Of a stretch of DNA of 36,309 bases, positions 12,924 to 19,803 are shown piece by piece. Below the pieces are notes generated by a model. It made no database searches and was not told the DNA's origin. It saw only the letters and a program-made list of their open reading frames with translations. The translations under genes and the position numbers were made by a program. Origin of the DNA: a virus; IMG/VR virus record IMGVR_UViG_3300023297_000041, positions 1 to 36,309 of that record; one strand, written 5' to 3'. The stretch's first letter is position 1; each line of letters starts with the position of its first letter.

Positions 12924-13748
12924 ATGCCAGATTTTGATGCAGCAGGAATGTTTGATGTAGATGGAGCTTTTACTGATACCGGACGTAGTTCACTGGTCAC
13001 CGCCGCAGGTGAGGATCACGTAAACACTAAGGTCTTTGACGATGTTAAAGATATGAACGGCCTGGCTAAAGTCTTTGCCGATACAAAGAGTAAGCTTGGC
13101 CAAAAATTAGAAAACGTTATTCAAAAGCCTGCCGAAAATGCCACTGACGAAGAGATCTCAACATACAAGGCTGCCCTGGCCACTGCTTCGGGTGCTCCTG
13201 AAAAGGCTGAGGACTACGAGTTTTTCAAATCTGAAAAATTACCTGACGGTATGGAACGCAGCCAAGAGGCGGAAGATCAGTTTAGGGCAGTCTTTTTTGA
13301 GCACAAAATACCCAAGGAGACCGTTACGGCTCTGACGAAGGTATTTGAAGAGTTTCAGGTAGGTGATTTTGGCAGGATGCAAGAAACCGTCGCCGCAAAT
13401 GATGCTAAGACAGCCGATGATGCTCAAAAGGCCTTTGATACTGAATGCACAGCGATTAAAACAGATTGGCCAGGCGAGAAGCTCTCACTCAATGCACGAA
13501 TTTCATTAGCGGCTATTCAGCAATTTGGTGATGATGAACTTATCGGCAAACTCAAAGAGGCCAAAATGTACGAAAACGCTACCGACCTAAGTAAGTGGCG
13601 AGAGTCCGGTGTTCCTCTGAATACCTTGCGAATATTCCATAAAATCGGATTAGCAACACTCGATGCCAAAGCACTAGGTAATCCAAACGGTTCTGTACTC
13701 ACCGATACCGAGAAAGTTAAAAACATGTACCCTAATACAAAGGATTAA
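12924..13748 (+). CDS. Capsid scaffolding protein (putative)
   Basis: A 274-residue, acidic, mainly helical protein between portal and major capsid genes, the normal place and size for a podovirus scaffold. Residues about 50-110 include LAKVFADTKSKLGQKLENVI and PEKAEDYEFF, a pattern common in scaffolds of this phage group (SGAPEKxEDYxF). The C-terminus KVKNMYPNTKD is short and basic, like scaffold tails that bind the coat protein, and recurs on the small protein at 9336-9569. The ribosome-binding site is AAGGAG. The frame continues after its single TAA into the SEC-C frame. Confidence 0.75.
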   Translation: MPDFDAAGMFDVDGAFTDTGRSSLVTAAGEDHVNTKVFDDVKDMNGLAKVFADTKSKLGQKLENVIQKPAENATDEEISTYKAALATASGAPEKAEDYEFFKSEKLPDGMERSQEAEDQFRAVFFEHKIPKETVTALTKVFEEFQVGDFGRMQETVAANDAKTADDAQKAFDTECTAIKTDWPGEKLSLNARISLAAIQQFGDDELIGKLKEAKMYENATDLSKWRESGVPLNTLRIFHKIGLATLDAKALGNPNGSVLTDTEKVKNMYPNTKD

Positions 13749-14105
13749 AAGATAGTTAGATTAAATAATGATAAGAAGCCAGGGCGAAATGACCCTTGTT
13801 CCTGCGGGAGTGGTAAGAAGTATAAGAAGTGCAGCTTACTCAAAAAAGTCCCTAAAAAGGACAAAATTGACTTGACAACGATGCTAAAGATACTATATTG
13901 TTTAGTGAAGGGTCTTAAGGGCTCATCAATAGTAATAACCAAACGGACTATTGATGAAGCGATGCCAAAAGATTGGCTTCATAAAATGAGAATAGAGCTT
14001 GGCCAAGTAAACGGGATTGACTGTTATAATGTAAAAGTCGAAACCGATATGGACCAAAAGATAGTTAAACCGGCATCAAACATTATACTGCCGGGCAGAA
14101 ATTAG
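13749..14105 (+). CDS. SEC-C motif reading frame without its own start codon
   Basis: Directly after the scaffold TAA (13746-13748), in the same frame, an open frame of 118 codons reads KPGRNDPCSCGSGKKYKKC from about 13776, a SEC-C zinc motif (CxC-x8-C), except that the final ligand position is Ser instead of Cys or His. No ATG, GTG or TTG precedes the motif in this frame; the first TTG is at 13872, after it. Downstream the protein continues GSSIVITKRTIDEAMPKDWL. Possibilities: read-through extension of the scaffold, non-standard initiation at ATA 13752, a decayed gene whose 3' part starts at TTG 13872, or a sequencing error. I cannot decide between these. Confidence 0.5.
   Translation, partial: KIVRLNNDKKPGRNDPCSCGSGKKYKKCSLLKKVPKKDKIDLTTMLKILYCLVKGLKGSSIVITKRTIDEAMPKDWLHKMRIELGQVNGIDCYNVKVETDMDQKIVKPASNIILPGRN
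13872..13899 (+). promoter_or_regulatory. Candidate sigma70-type promoter for the capsid genes
   Basis: A perfect TTGACA (13872-13877), a 16-bp spacer and TATATT (13894-13899, five of six to consensus) lie inside the SEC-C frame. If used, it would start a transcript with a leader of about 365 nt before the major capsid gene. It may be chance within coding sequence, but it is the best promoter match I saw in the head region. Confidence 0.4.
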
Positions 14106-14271
14106 AAGCAAATTTACAAGTGAATAAATCTTTCAGACTACTCGCTTTTTTTAGCGGGCCTGATGCTTAGGGAATAAAGAGTTCCCCGGCTAACAGCCGT
14201 AAGTGTCAGGAGGGCCTGAATGTCAGATTACTCTCCGAAAATTATTAACATTAATTTTTAGGAGTTTAATC
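14106..14271 (+). promoter_or_regulatory. Structured leader of the major capsid gene
   Basis: This 166-bp gap without a gene contains hairpin CGGCT-AAC-AGCCG (14187-14199) and palindrome TCAGG-AGGG-CCTGA (14206-14219); GGGCCTGA also occurs at 14156-14163. The Shine-Dalgarno AGGAG lies at 14260-14264. The stems could stabilise the capsid mRNA or regulate it. The CAGGAG in the second stem-loop contains a GGA that a CsrA protein might bind; that is speculation. Confidence 0.45.
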
Positions 14272-15300
14272 ATGGCAACACTTGCTTTAGGAACAAATCT
14301 AACGCTGGCTGAGATTGTACGCAGAGAAGATCCTAACGGAACTTTAGCTGATATAGTAGACATCCTCAGTCAGACAAACGCTATCGTACAGGATTCTACA
14401 TGGATTCCTTGTAATGATGGCTCCAGCCATCAACACACCCGTTCTGTAACAGAGCCTACCGGTTCTGAACGCATGTACGGTCAAGGTGTTAAGAAAGAAG
14501 CTGGCGTAACAGAAGTAGTAAACGAGCCGACTACACTCTTAGCAGGACTCAGCGAACCAGATGCCGACTTGCTCCGTGGTGCAGCTGGTGGATGGCAAAT
14601 GGCCAGAGCCAAAGAAGATGCTTTCTTCATCAATGGCATGACCAAGACGCACGTAAGCCGTATATTTGACGGTAACAGAAGTACAAATCCCCTTCAGGTC
14701 AACGGTATTAACAACAGAAGCGACTATAATGCTTTGAGTAGCGATTACGTCTACGATAACGCAGGCGGTAACGCTTCCGCCACAGCAAACAAAACCAGTA
14801 TATACATCTTCCAGTATGGCCATAAAAAGGTCAACCTGCTCTATCCTCGTGGTCAGGGCGGCGGCGAAGGTGGATCACCGATCAAGATGCGTGACTTCGG
14901 TGAGAACCTCGTAGCAGATCCAAACAACTCCAGTGCCAGGTATCCAGCAATGCAGAGCTGGTTCCAGATAGCATTCGGTATCGACATCGCTGATCCCCGC
15001 ATGGTTAAACGTCTCTGTAATATTTCAACCAGTAACATCGATGGTGTTGACGACTTTAGCTTTGATGAAGAATTGCTCATCGATGCCTATAACGACCTCG
15101 AAGATGGTGGGATGGGTGCGGTTATTTACTGCAATAGAACCATTAAAGCTCAGATGATGAAACGCGCCAACGAAAAAGGTAACGCTTTCCTCGTAGCTAA
15201 AGAAGGCGAAGGACCTTTCGCTCAGCCAGTTCTGAGATTTTGGGGTATCCCGGTTCGTGAAGTTGCTCAGATAACTAACGTTCAGGCGACTGTAAGCTAA
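14272..15300 (+). CDS. Major capsid protein
   Basis: A 342-residue protein. The start at ATG 14272 has an AGGAG site and the conserved beginning (MATLALGTNLTLAEIVRRED); the upstream in-frame GTG at 14203 would add a leader-encoded tail and is rejected. N-terminal NGTLADIVDILSQTNAIVQD, central YGQGVKKEAGVTEVVNEPT and C-terminal RFWGIPVREVAQI (about 322-334) match the podovirus capsid family that includes many 330-350-residue proteins ending in RGIPIRxxDAI. It forms the HK97-fold shell. It follows the scaffold and precedes a cement protein, and it carries no signal peptide. Confidence 0.88.
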   Translation: MATLALGTNLTLAEIVRREDPNGTLADIVDILSQTNAIVQDSTWIPCNDGSSHQHTRSVTEPTGSERMYGQGVKKEAGVTEVVNEPTTLLAGLSEPDADLLRGAAGGWQMARAKEDAFFINGMTKTHVSRIFDGNRSTNPLQVNGINNRSDYNALSSDYVYDNAGGNASATANKTSIYIFQYGHKKVNLLYPRGQGGGEGGSPIKMRDFGENLVADPNNSSARYPAMQSWFQIAFGIDIADPRMVKRLCNISTSNIDGVDDFSFDEELLIDAYNDLEDGGMGAVIYCNRTIKAQMMKRANEKGNAFLVAKEGEGPFAQPVLRFWGIPVREVAQITNVQATVS

Positions 15301-15349
15301 TTCATCAGCTTAAAACGTTACGAAAAATTTAATTCAAGGAGTACTAAAG

Positions 15350-15805
15350 ATGTACGATATTAATAATGTTTTCACGCATACTTACAGTGCTGGAACAGAC
15401 GCCGACTTGTATCAAACAATCACTGCCGATGCTGCTTCGAGTAATCTTATCGATCTCGATAAAACCAATATCAAACTTGGTGCAGGTAAGCCGATGTTTA
15501 TCATTGCGAAAGTTGGAACTCTGTTTGCTACTACAGTAAGTATGGAAATCAGAATGCAGACGGATACCGATTCCGCTTTTGGAACGGTACTTAAGGATTA
15601 CCTCTTAGGTAGATGGGCTGTTGCTCAATTGACAGCAGGTGCTCTGCTGCTCAATATCCCAATGCCGGTAATGCAGTATCAGCGGTATGTAAGATTGTAT
15701 TTCAATATGTTCACCAACGCAACCGCAGGAACTCTTTTTGCGGCACTAGCAGATTCTCCAGAGGAAGCTGCATTGCAGGTAGACCATGTTGAAGCTGCAA
15801 GCTAA
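15350..15805 (+). CDS. Bbp16-like capsid cement protein
   Basis: A 151-residue beta-rich protein with a CAAGGAG site directly after the capsid gene. The order of features fits the Bbp16 family of capsid cement proteins: SSNLIDLDKTNIKLGAGKP, a hydrophobic strand pair FIIAKVGTLFATTVSMEI, LTAGALLLNIPMP and RYVRLYFNMFTNATAGTLFAAL. These trimers or clasps stabilise the expanded capsid. The gene is followed at once by a strong terminator, so capsid plus cement form the highest-expressed unit. Confidence 0.7.
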   Translation: MYDINNVFTHTYSAGTDADLYQTITADAASSNLIDLDKTNIKLGAGKPMFIIAKVGTLFATTVSMEIRMQTDTDSAFGTVLKDYLLGRWAVAQLTAGALLLNIPMPVMQYQRYVRLYFNMFTNATAGTLFAALADSPEEAALQVDHVEAAS

Positions 15806-15814
15806 CAACAACTT

Positions 15815-15852
15815 GCCAGGCAGGGTTAATCCTGCCTGGCTTTAATTTTTTT
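15815..15852 (+). terminator. Strong terminator after the cement gene
   Basis: A perfect 10-bp stem GCCAGGCAGG (15815-15824) / CCTGCCTGGC (15831-15840) with loop GTTAAT and tail TTTAATTTTTTT. Only 12 bp separate the tail from the next start codon, and they contain the ribosome-binding site. Confidence 0.9.
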
Positions 15853-15864
15853 GGAGATTATACC

Positions 15865-16941
15865 ATGAAAAGGTTACTTTTTTTAATTGTAATAATCACA
15901 CTTCTGGCCGGAAATTGTTTCGGTGGAGCGTCTGGTTATAATTTAGGTGCCGTGGGTCAGCCTATACCATCCGACTGGTTCTCGTCGGGTAGGCAGGTGG
16001 ACTACGGAACTAATGCCCTGCGTAACATGGAGACACTCGTAGCTCTCGGAGTTAATCCAGGCACTGGCTCGATATTCTACGTTGATTCCGGTGTTACAAA
16101 TGAGGGTGATGGTTCCAGCTGGAATAACGCTGTTGACACACTCGACGAAGGCATTAATTTATGCACTGCTGGCCGGGGTGATGTTATCCTCGTAGCACAG
16201 GGTCATACCGAAACAGAGGCTACTTCTGCAACGAGCTTGTTTACTCTCGATGTCGCAGGTGTAACTATTATAGGCTGTGGAAACGGGAGCTACAATTCTG
16301 TGGTTGCTTCCGGTGCCTCCACTGGTCAGATGATGCCCACACTGATTTTAGATGCGGCTGATGCGACTGTGACGATTAGTGCTGCGAACTGTAAGGTTGT
16401 TGGCCTGTTGTTTGTTAGTGATATTGCTGATGTTGCTGTTGGTGTCACCGTTGCTGCGACTGCAGATGGTAGCACTATTCAAGGTTGCGTGTTCAAAGAT
16501 AACGCTGCTAACTTAGAGTTTACAGTGAATATCTCTGTTGCTGCACTGGCACCAGACGTAAAGATACTTGGAAATAAATTCTTTACAACTGCTGCTGCTA
16601 CTACATCTAATGCTATCTTGAGTGCTGCTAATACCGGACTGGTAATCCAAGGCAATACTGCTTATGGGAAATATGCAACTGGAGCTATCTTAACCTCTGG
16701 AGTTTTAACGAGTGCGATTATCACTGATAACATTCTCGTTAATGCAGAAGCCGCAATAGCGATTGCACTTAATGGCACGACTTCAACTGGAATACTTACG
16801 AGGAACTTCCTTGGTGGCGAGGGTAGTACCCTTGCTGCTGTCTTGACAGGTGACGATGCAATGACTTGCTTCGAGAACTATGCCTCCGACACAGCGGGTG
16901 GTAGTGGTGTTATAAACCCAGCCGTTAATGCTGCCGACTAA
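15865..16941 (+). CDS. Signal-peptide-bearing beta-helix protein (surface decoration or fibre)
   Basis: A 358-residue protein behind TTTGGAG. Residues 1-20 form a Sec signal peptide (MKRLL, hydrophobic run, AGNCFGG); the Cys is preceded by Asn, so it is not a proper lipobox. After a linker comes SIFYVDSGVTNEGDGSSWNNA, the opening of right-handed parallel beta-helix proteins, and many short repeating rungs (VTIIGCGNGSY, CKVVGLLFVSD, STIQGCVFKDN, VKILGNKFFTT, LVIQGNTAYGK, SAIITDNILVN). It is probably a trimeric or monomeric beta-helix carried on the virion or released to the cell surface. It lies between two terminators. Confidence 0.7.
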   Translation: MKRLLFLIVIITLLAGNCFGGASGYNLGAVGQPIPSDWFSSGRQVDYGTNALRNMETLVALGVNPGTGSIFYVDSGVTNEGDGSSWNNAVDTLDEGINLCTAGRGDVILVAQGHTETEATSATSLFTLDVAGVTIIGCGNGSYNSVVASGASTGQMMPTLILDAADATVTISAANCKVVGLLFVSDIADVAVGVTVAATADGSTIQGCVFKDNAANLEFTVNISVAALAPDVKILGNKFFTTAAATTSNAILSAANTGLVIQGNTAYGKYATGAILTSGVLTSAIITDNILVNAEAAIAIALNGTTSTGILTRNFLGGEGSTLAAVLTGDDAMTCFENYASDTAGGSGVINPAVNAAD

Positions 16942-16946
16942 TACAT

Positions 16947-16981
16947 GGGAGGGGCTTAGCCTCTCCCTTTTCTTTTTCTTT
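16947..16981 (+). terminator. Terminator merging into the next ribosome-binding site
   Basis: GGGAGGGGC (16947-16955) pairs with GCCTCTCCC (16959-16967) through one G-U pair, with a TTA loop. The U-rich tail TTTTCTTTTTCTTT runs directly into TGGAG, the Shine-Dalgarno of the next gene. No room remains for a promoter between terminator and gene. Confidence 0.85.
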
Positions 16982-16991
16982 GGAGTTTGAA

Positions 16992-17906
16992 ATGAAAACA
17001 ATTCTATTAATTCTGATAATGGTTGTGGCCTTTGTAATTCCAGTAGATGCTGAGCCTCTTGACACCTATCAATCCAGTTGGCACCTTATCCGCGAGACTG
17101 CTGATGAAGATGGTGATAGATTTAGTAACGTGTATGATTTAACAGGCGAAAGTGAAACTGTGCCCGGTGGCAATTTTGCTGGCAAGGATAGCTCTACTGT
17201 TCTCGCTGGTGGACCATTTAGAATCCCCACACTATCTGATACAAGAAGCGAGGGCTATACTCCCGGCTCTAAGTGGATGTTTGCAATCTGCGGTAAGAAC
17301 TACAATGCTCTTGATGATACATTCAGCTATTCCGTAATTGGATGGGGCAAGACAAACGGGATGTTGCAGGTTCTTGCTGAGGGTACTGGTATATTGGGAA
17401 CTCAGGCGGTTAAGGTTTACCCTGACGGCGGCGATGCTATAGGTGAGTTGATTAGCGAAACTGCGGTTACTTACGACCATGTTGGTGCAGCACAAAGCAC
17501 TTATTTTACTGTGACAAACGAAAGCTTTGCCGGTGCAGTACCTTTTATGATAGCGTATGTGACAGGCACAAACATAACTACCGGATTTTACACAGTGGGT
17601 ATATGCACAGACTCTAATAACATACAGATAGCTGTCACCGCCTCAGATGATAATACAGATTCAACAGTACAAATCAACCCTGCTTTCTGGGCCGACACGA
17701 TAGTTTTAGATGCGACAACTAAATGGCCTCTTGATGTAGATGGAGACGGTGCGAATGCACAGGTCTATAACTCTGCTGATAACGAGGTTGCTGTCATTGT
17801 ACTCGATACGACTGGCATAGAGTGGCTGCAATTTGTTATTTGCGGTGCCGATGCTGCTACCGGCGAAGAGGCTGGCGATATTACAGTTTATGGCCGAAGA
17901 TACTAA
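16992..17906 (+). CDS. Signal-peptide-bearing virion/surface protein
   Basis: A 304-residue protein. The start at ATG 16992 follows GGAG by 6 bp; an earlier TTG at 16980 in frame is rejected. Residues 1-20 are a textbook signal peptide ending PVDA before EPLDTYQ. The mature protein is beta-rich, with SEGYTPGSKWMFAICGKNY, YSVIGWGKTNG, GTGILGTQAVKVYPDGG, a Thr/Asp-rich segment, and an ending GEEAGDITVYGRRY. I do not recognise the family; it resembles plain structural proteins located between capsid and tail genes in podoviruses, apart from the signal peptide. Confidence 0.6.
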   Translation: MKTILLILIMVVAFVIPVDAEPLDTYQSSWHLIRETADEDGDRFSNVYDLTGESETVPGGNFAGKDSSTVLAGGPFRIPTLSDTRSEGYTPGSKWMFAICGKNYNALDDTFSYSVIGWGKTNGMLQVLAEGTGILGTQAVKVYPDGGDAIGELISETAVTYDHVGAAQSTYFTVTNESFAGAVPFMIAYVTGTNITTGFYTVGICTDSNNIQIAVTASDDNTDSTVQINPAFWADTIVLDATTKWPLDVDGDGANAQVYNSADNEVAVIVLDTTGIEWLQFVICGADAATGEEAGDITVYGRRY

Positions 17907-17934
17907 ATAATAACAATAAAGATTAGGAGTTGAA

Positions 17935-18597
17935 ATGAATAAGACAGACATTATCAACGCTGCTCTATTCGTTATAGGGTCAAAGAAAATCTTTGCACCT
18001 GCCGATAATACCAAATCCGCAAAATATGCCACTTCAATTTACGATTTCTGTCGGCACTTAGTTTATGATATGCCTATCGACTGGAGATGGGCTATTGCCC
18101 GAAGTAACCAATTAGCCCAACTTGCAGACCCCACCACGGGACCTGACCATCAATATGCACTACCAGATAACTGCGTTAGGCCACTGGCGATGGTTGATGT
18201 AGATGGTGATGAAGTTGAATATACGTTCCAGCCTGGTCTATTGGTGGACGGCGGTAATATTACCAAAACACTGCAAACTAATGTCGATTCCGGCGATGTG
18301 TATATTAAATACATAGTCTTTGTCGAAGATGAGGCGATGTATCCATCTTGGTTCTCACAACTTATTGCTCTAAACATTGCATTATATATTTCAGAGCCTA
18401 TCAAGCAACACACTCCACACTACAATAAAGTAAAAGATATGTTGGATAATGCTTATGTAGTTGCTACCGAGGCGAATGCCTTATGGGGTGTTAAAACCAA
18501 CTCTAAAACCCGCCGACCTGTAGATTTTGGAAACGATGCTCTTGTTAACGCTGCCGTGCAGTCAGAGGGAATTATAATTAATTATGGATTTTGTTAA
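17935..18597 (+). CDS. Tail adaptor, tail tubular protein A (gp11)-like
   Basis: A 220-residue protein behind TTAGGAG. It follows the T7 gp11-type pattern: DIINAALFVIGSKKI at the start, SIYDFCRHLVYDMPIDWRWAIAR (about 34-56), QYALPDNCVRPLAM (about 72-85), VYIKYIVFVEDEAMYPSWF and a helical end. This adaptor ring joins portal and nozzle. It has no signal peptide, in contrast to the genes around it, so it should stay in the cytoplasm with the head. Confidence 0.8.
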   Translation: MNKTDIINAALFVIGSKKIFAPADNTKSAKYATSIYDFCRHLVYDMPIDWRWAIARSNQLAQLADPTTGPDHQYALPDNCVRPLAMVDVDGDEVEYTFQPGLLVDGGNITKTLQTNVDSGDVYIKYIVFVEDEAMYPSWFSQLIALNIALYISEPIKQHTPHYNKVKDMLDNAYVVATEANALWGVKTNSKTRRPVDFGNDALVNAAVQSEGIIINYGFC

Positions 18598-18606
18598 AAG
18601 GCTACA

Positions 18607-19803
18607 ATGAAAAAAGCAATACTAATATTTATTCTATGTGTGGCCACATTGGTATCGGCAATACCGCCACGCAATGTTTATCCCGAGAACATCAAAATAA
18701 GACTTGTTGAAGTTGAGCCGACCATAGTTAACGCCGGCGATGCTGACGGACAGATGCTCTATTGGGACGGCACCAATAGTTACTGGGCCCCATCAGATGA
18801 AGCAAAATTAAAGTGGTTTTCTGCTACAGATATACTTTTAGCAGATACGTTAAACTTAAACAATGCTCTGACGGTCCCTTATGGCGGCACTGGCGGGACA
18901 ACCCTAACCGATGGCGGGATTCTTTTGGGTTCTGGAGCTGGGGCTATTACGGCGCTTGGAGCGGCCTCTAATGGACAGGTGCCTATAGGTGATGGAACTA
19001 CTGACCCTGTTTTAGCAACTATTACCGGCGGATATGCTGTTGATGTCACAAATGCTGCGGGTTCAATAACCGTAGATGTTAATTATACTGATATAAACGC
19101 CAACGAAACCGATCCTTGTTATTCTCTTTTAGGCGTTCCTTATACTGGCGCTGCTGCCGATATATTTTTAGGTAATCATTCATTATATTGCCAATATATA
19201 AAAGCATCAAGTACTATCGTGCCGGCTATTTGGGGCGAAAATACTTATGGCACAGGAGTGTTTGGTACTGCTACTACTGGCACAGGAGTGTTTGGTACTG
19301 CCACTACTGGTTACGCAGGTTATTTTGCAGGAAAAGCTAAAGTAACGAGCACCCTAGTCGTTGACACTTTAATTATTGAGGCGGGCTCTATTACAGATAC
19401 AAACGACAACATAGATTATAACGATACCGATTGGCAAGGAATAGGCTCGCATGTGGCAGGCGATTATACTTCAGTAGTCGCTACTGGCACAGCTCCGTTC
19501 TTTTGTGATTCTACAACTGTTTGCGTGAATTTGAACGCTGATTTGTGGGATGGATACCAGTTTGCAGATTATTTAAATCAAGATGTTACAACAACCGGCA
19601 CACCCACCTTCGCCACCGTAGATGCGGGGTCATCTTGTGAAGCAAATGCTTATACTGTTGGTGGGGTTTCTGGGGTGAGTGGGACGTTAGAACTTGATGA
19701 TGGAACTACAGAAAAAATAACACTTGTATTTACGAGTGGTATTTTAACCTCAAGGACAGTTGCAGCTACAACAAGCTCTGTGTTAGCGGATTGGACCGAT
19801 TAG
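18607..19803 (+). CDS. Signal-peptide-bearing tail fibre
   Basis: A 398-residue protein. Residues 1-18 form a signal peptide (MKKAILIFILCVATLVSA before IPPRN). The mature part has fibre-type sequence: MLYWDGTNSYWAPSD, VPYGGTGGTTLTDGGILLGSG (a motif frequent in phage tail fibres), NGQVPIGDGTTDP, a tandem repeat VFGTATTGTG, and a C-terminal LELDDGTTEKITLVF with a repetitive end. It ends one base before the next ATG. It is probably a trimeric beta-structured fibre on the virion surface that contacts the host. An exported, cell-surface-bound product is the alternative. Confidence 0.7.
   Translation: MKKAILIFILCVATLVSAIPPRNVYPENIKIRLVEVEPTIVNAGDADGQMLYWDGTNSYWAPSDEAKLKWFSATDILLADTLNLNNALTVPYGGTGGTTLTDGGILLGSGAGAITALGAASNGQVPIGDGTTDPVLATITGGYAVDVTNAAGSITVDVNYTDINANETDPCYSLLGVPYTGAAADIFLGNHSLYCQYIKASSTIVPAIWGENTYGTGVFGTATTGTGVFGTATTGYAGYFAGKAKVTSTLVVDTLIIEAGSITDTNDNIDYNDTDWQGIGSHVAGDYTSVVATGTAPFFCDSTTVCVNLNADLWDGYQFADYLNQDVTTTGTPTFATVDAGSSCEANAYTVGGVSGVSGTLELDDGTTEKITLVFTSGILTSRTVAATTSSVLADWTD
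19249..19308 (+). repeat. Two tandem 30-bp repeats in the fibre gene
   Basis: GGCACAGGAGTG followed by TTTGGTACTGCTACTACT occurs twice in tandem (19249-19278, 19279-19308) with one silent change. It encodes GTGVFGTATT twice. The unit is 10 residues, so copy number can change without frame loss, a possible length or phase-variation site in the fibre. Confidence 0.85.

Noticed and set aside
14203-14271. N-terminal extension of the major capsid protein from GTG 14203
   Set aside because: The extension translates the structured leader and the AGGAG site; family start and ribosome-binding site both place the start at 14272.
15865-15930. Lipoprotein signal in the beta-helix protein
   Set aside because: Cysteine in AGNC is preceded by Asn, which does not fit a lipobox; treated as an ordinary signal peptide.
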